Below are positions 62,532 through 64,000 of a stretch of DNA of 64,000 bases, piece after piece. Every line of letters begins with the position of its first letter. Within the stretch, counting starts at the first letter, position 1. The DNA is taken from the NCBI RefSeq assembly GCF_034427655.1, contig NZ_JAXOFX010000001.1, positions 1-64,000 on the forward strand. Direction: 5' to 3'. A model generated the notes under the pieces. That model was given only the letters and a program-made list of their open reading frames with translations. It ran no database searches and was not told the origin of the DNA. Made by a program: the position numbers and the translations under genes. Source of the DNA: Robertmurraya_A mangrovi (GTDB lineage Bacteria > Bacillota > Bacilli > Bacillales > Cytobacillaceae).

Positions 62532-63476
62532 ATGACTAAAGGAATCCTCCATTATGAAGTAGGAGAGCAAGTTGAGAAATTCCTATTAATAAAAAATTCT
62601 ACTAAAGGAATTGCAAGTAATGGTAAGCCATTTTTAACGTTAATTTTTCAAGACCAAAGTGGGGATATTGAGGCTAAATTGTGGGACGCTTCTGATGAAG
62701 ATGAGAAAAGGTATAGCCCGCAGAGTATTGTAAAGGTTCAGGGAGATATTCTTAACTACCGTGGACGTAATCAATTAAAGCTAAAACAAATACGTCCATC
62801 CACTCCAACAGATGCTGTTAAGTTAGAGGACTTCTTAGAGTCAGCACCTGTTAGTAAAGATGAAATGAATAGTAAGATTACTCAATATATTTTTGAAATG
62901 AAAAACCCTAACATCCAAAGAATTACCCGCCATTTACTAAAGAAACATCAAAATGCTTTTATTGAATTTCCTGCAGCAACGAAGAACCATCATGAATTTG
63001 TTTCTGGATTGGCGTACCATGTTGTGAGTATGTTAGATTTGGCTAAAGCCATTTCTGACTTGTATCCTAGCCTTGATAAAGACCTATTATACGCCGGAGT
63101 CATTTTGCATGACTTAGGAAAGGTGATTGAGCTATCTGGCCCAATATCAACCACATATACGGTTGAAGGCAATCTATTAGGTCATATCACGATTATGGTT
63201 ACTGAAATTGGGAAGGCTGCGGATGAGTTAGGAATTAGCGGAGAAGAAGTCATGATCCTTCAGCACATCGTACTTAGCCATCATGGAAAGGCTGAATGGG
63301 GAAGTCCGAAGCCGCCATTAATTAAAGAAGCAGAAATCTTACATTATATTGATAATTTAGATGCAAAAATGAACATGCTTGATCGTGCTCTAGAAAGAGT
63401 AAAACCTGGAGAATACACGGAAAGAGTGTTTGCTCTAGATCAGAGATCATTTTATAAACCTACTTTTCATAAATAA
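62532..63476 (+). CDS. yhaM: 3'-5' exoribonuclease YhaM
   Basis: 314 aa. N-terminal OB fold (~12-90: FLLIKNSTKGIASNGKPFLTLIFQDQSGDIEAKLWD) and HD domain (~160-290) with metal-binding H...HD (VILHDLGKV) and LSHHGKAEWGS. YhaM degrades RNA from the 3' end in Firmicutes. GAAGGGAGC precedes the ATG. A 9-bp hairpin (AATCCCTAT/ATAGGGATT) at the yhaN stop may weaken readthrough from yhaN. Confidence 0.95.
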   Translation: MTKGILHYEVGEQVEKFLLIKNSTKGIASNGKPFLTLIFQDQSGDIEAKLWDASDEDEKRYSPQSIVKVQGDILNYRGRNQLKLKQIRPSTPTDAVKLEDFLESAPVSKDEMNSKITQYIFEMKNPNIQRITRHLLKKHQNAFIEFPAATKNHHEFVSGLAYHVVSMLDLAKAISDLYPSLDKDLLYAGVILHDLGKVIELSGPISTTYTVEGNLLGHITIMVTEIGKAADELGISGEEVMILQHIVLSHHGKAEWGSPKPPLIKEAEILHYIDNLDAKMNMLDRALERVKPGEYTERVFALDQRSFYKPTFHK

Positions 63477-63486
63477 AAATTCTTAG

Positions 63487-63515
63487 AACGTCTCGATGGT
63501 TGAGGCGTTTTTTTT
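63487..63515 (+). terminator. terminator of yhaM
   Basis: AACGTCTC/GAGGCGTT stem (one G-T pair) followed by eight T. Confidence 0.85.
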
Positions 63516-63604
63516 ATGAGCAAATAATTATTCATATTTCCTTATTTACTGAATACATTTTAATTAACAAGTGGACAACCTTATTTTTACTGGAGGATTG
63601 AAAA

Positions 63605-63790
63605 ATGACTATTCCTATTTGGGTTTATATTATTGTAGCGGGGATCATGGTTAGTGCGGTGATGGCCATTAAAACAGGCAAAGAAGAAAGACAGCAAGAA
63701 AATGAAAGCATTGAGAAAGAAGGAGAAGTTTACATGCAAAGACTAGAGAGAGCGCGTGAAGAGCGCACAAAGGAGCGTTCTCTAGGATAA
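63605..63790 (+). CDS. yhaL: YhaL family sporulation protein
   Basis: 61 aa, one N-terminal TM helix (WVYIIVAGIMVSAVMAI) and a charged cytosolic tail (EERQQENESIEKEGEVYMQRLERAREERTKERS). Matches YhaL in plan and place (between yhaM and prsA). ACTGGAGG before ATG. Reported to be needed for efficient sporulation in B. subtilis. Confidence 0.88.
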   Translation: MTIPIWVYIIVAGIMVSAVMAIKTGKEERQQENESIEKEGEVYMQRLERAREERTKERSLG

Positions 63791-63808
63791 TCATTCCTAT
63801 AAGCATAC

Positions 63809-63837
63809 AAAAAGGGTCCCACGTCGGAACCCTTTTT
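63809..63837. terminator. bidirectional terminator between yhaL and prsA
   Basis: AAAAAGGGT..CC/GG..AACCCTTTTT stem between convergent genes. Confidence 0.87.
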
Positions 63838-63846
63838 GTTTACTCA

Positions 63847-64000
63847 TTATTGTTGGACTTCTTCTGTATCTTTCTCAAGAACGCCTTTTAAATCCTTGTC
63901 GTTAATTTTTACATTAGCATTTTTTAATTCACGTTCCATAGCTTCATTAATAATCGTACCATCAAGTTTAGACACTTTTACTTTATAAACAACTTCATCT
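63847..64000 (-). CDS. prsA: PrsA peptidyl-prolyl isomerase, C-terminal end (partial)
   Basis: The last 50 codons of a minus-strand gene that runs past the window edge. The visible end (KVSKLDGTIINEAMERELKNANVKINDKDLKGVLEK) fits the C-terminus of PrsA, the lipoprotein foldase of the outer membrane face. The call rests mainly on synteny with yhaL/yhaM and on the NVKIxDKDL motif. Confidence 0.8.
   Translation of the reverse strand, partial: DEVVYKVKVSKLDGTIINEAMERELKNANVKINDKDLKGVLEKDTEEVQQ

Overview
The window is chromosomal DNA of a low-GC, endospore-forming member of the Bacillaceae. Evidence: an rRNA/tRNA super-cluster, two alpha/beta SASP genes, a gerA-type germinant receptor operon, YhaL, YheC/YheD and YheE spore genes, TPP riboswitches, SigG/SigY-type promoters, and gene order matching the B. 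subtilis prsA-yha-hemZ-yhe-bmr segment. No prophage, insertion sequence or CRISPR array was seen.

Layout. 1-3210: end of an rrn operon (3' end of 23S, 5S) and 23 intact tRNA genes on the + strand, closed by a terminator. Two of the tRNAs (fMet and Phe) are preceded by truncated copies of themselves plus related ~120-130 bp inserts. 3285-29300: a more variable region. It holds an orphan response regulator with a MshEN/CheX-type partner, a YceI protein under an MhqR-like palindrome, two CNNM/CorC transporters flanking a frameshifted MerR regulator, a cadmium operon (cadC-cadA) whose ATPase has an in-frame UGA at its first metal-binding Cys codon, a GNAT, a HisK_N histidine kinase, a photolyase, a class A PBP, isoaspartyl dipeptidase, a ger operon, an MFS transporter and the sigY-yxlCDE operon. 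29300-64000: a block syntenic with B. subtilis. It starts with the bmrCD multidrug exporter behind an attenuator-like leader, followed by a SASP gene with a structured 5' UTR, msmX and its PucR-type neighbour, and a tandem array of four YheC/YheD ATP-grasp genes. Next come yheB, yheA, a second SASP, HAD proteins, a tRNA-like gene with its own terminator, hemZ, a catabolite-controlled acyl-CoA synthetase, yhaR, yhaQP, thiW and thiC each behind a TPP riboswitch, yhaO-yhaN-yhaM, yhaL, and the 3' end of prsA.

How the parts relate. Many genes serve sporulation or germination (SASPs, ger, YheC/D/E, YhaL). A second theme is envelope and toxic-compound defence: CadA, BmrCD, SigY, a PBP and CNNM proteins. 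Thiamine genes are switched by paired riboswitches. The least explained items are the UGA codon in cadA, the MshEN-CheX/response-regulator pair, the paired tRNA-associated inserts, the tRNA-like RNA at 46945, the bmr leader, the 20-bp-period repeat array at 37270 and the structured SASP leader. All family names come from reading motifs and recalled synteny; no database search was run.
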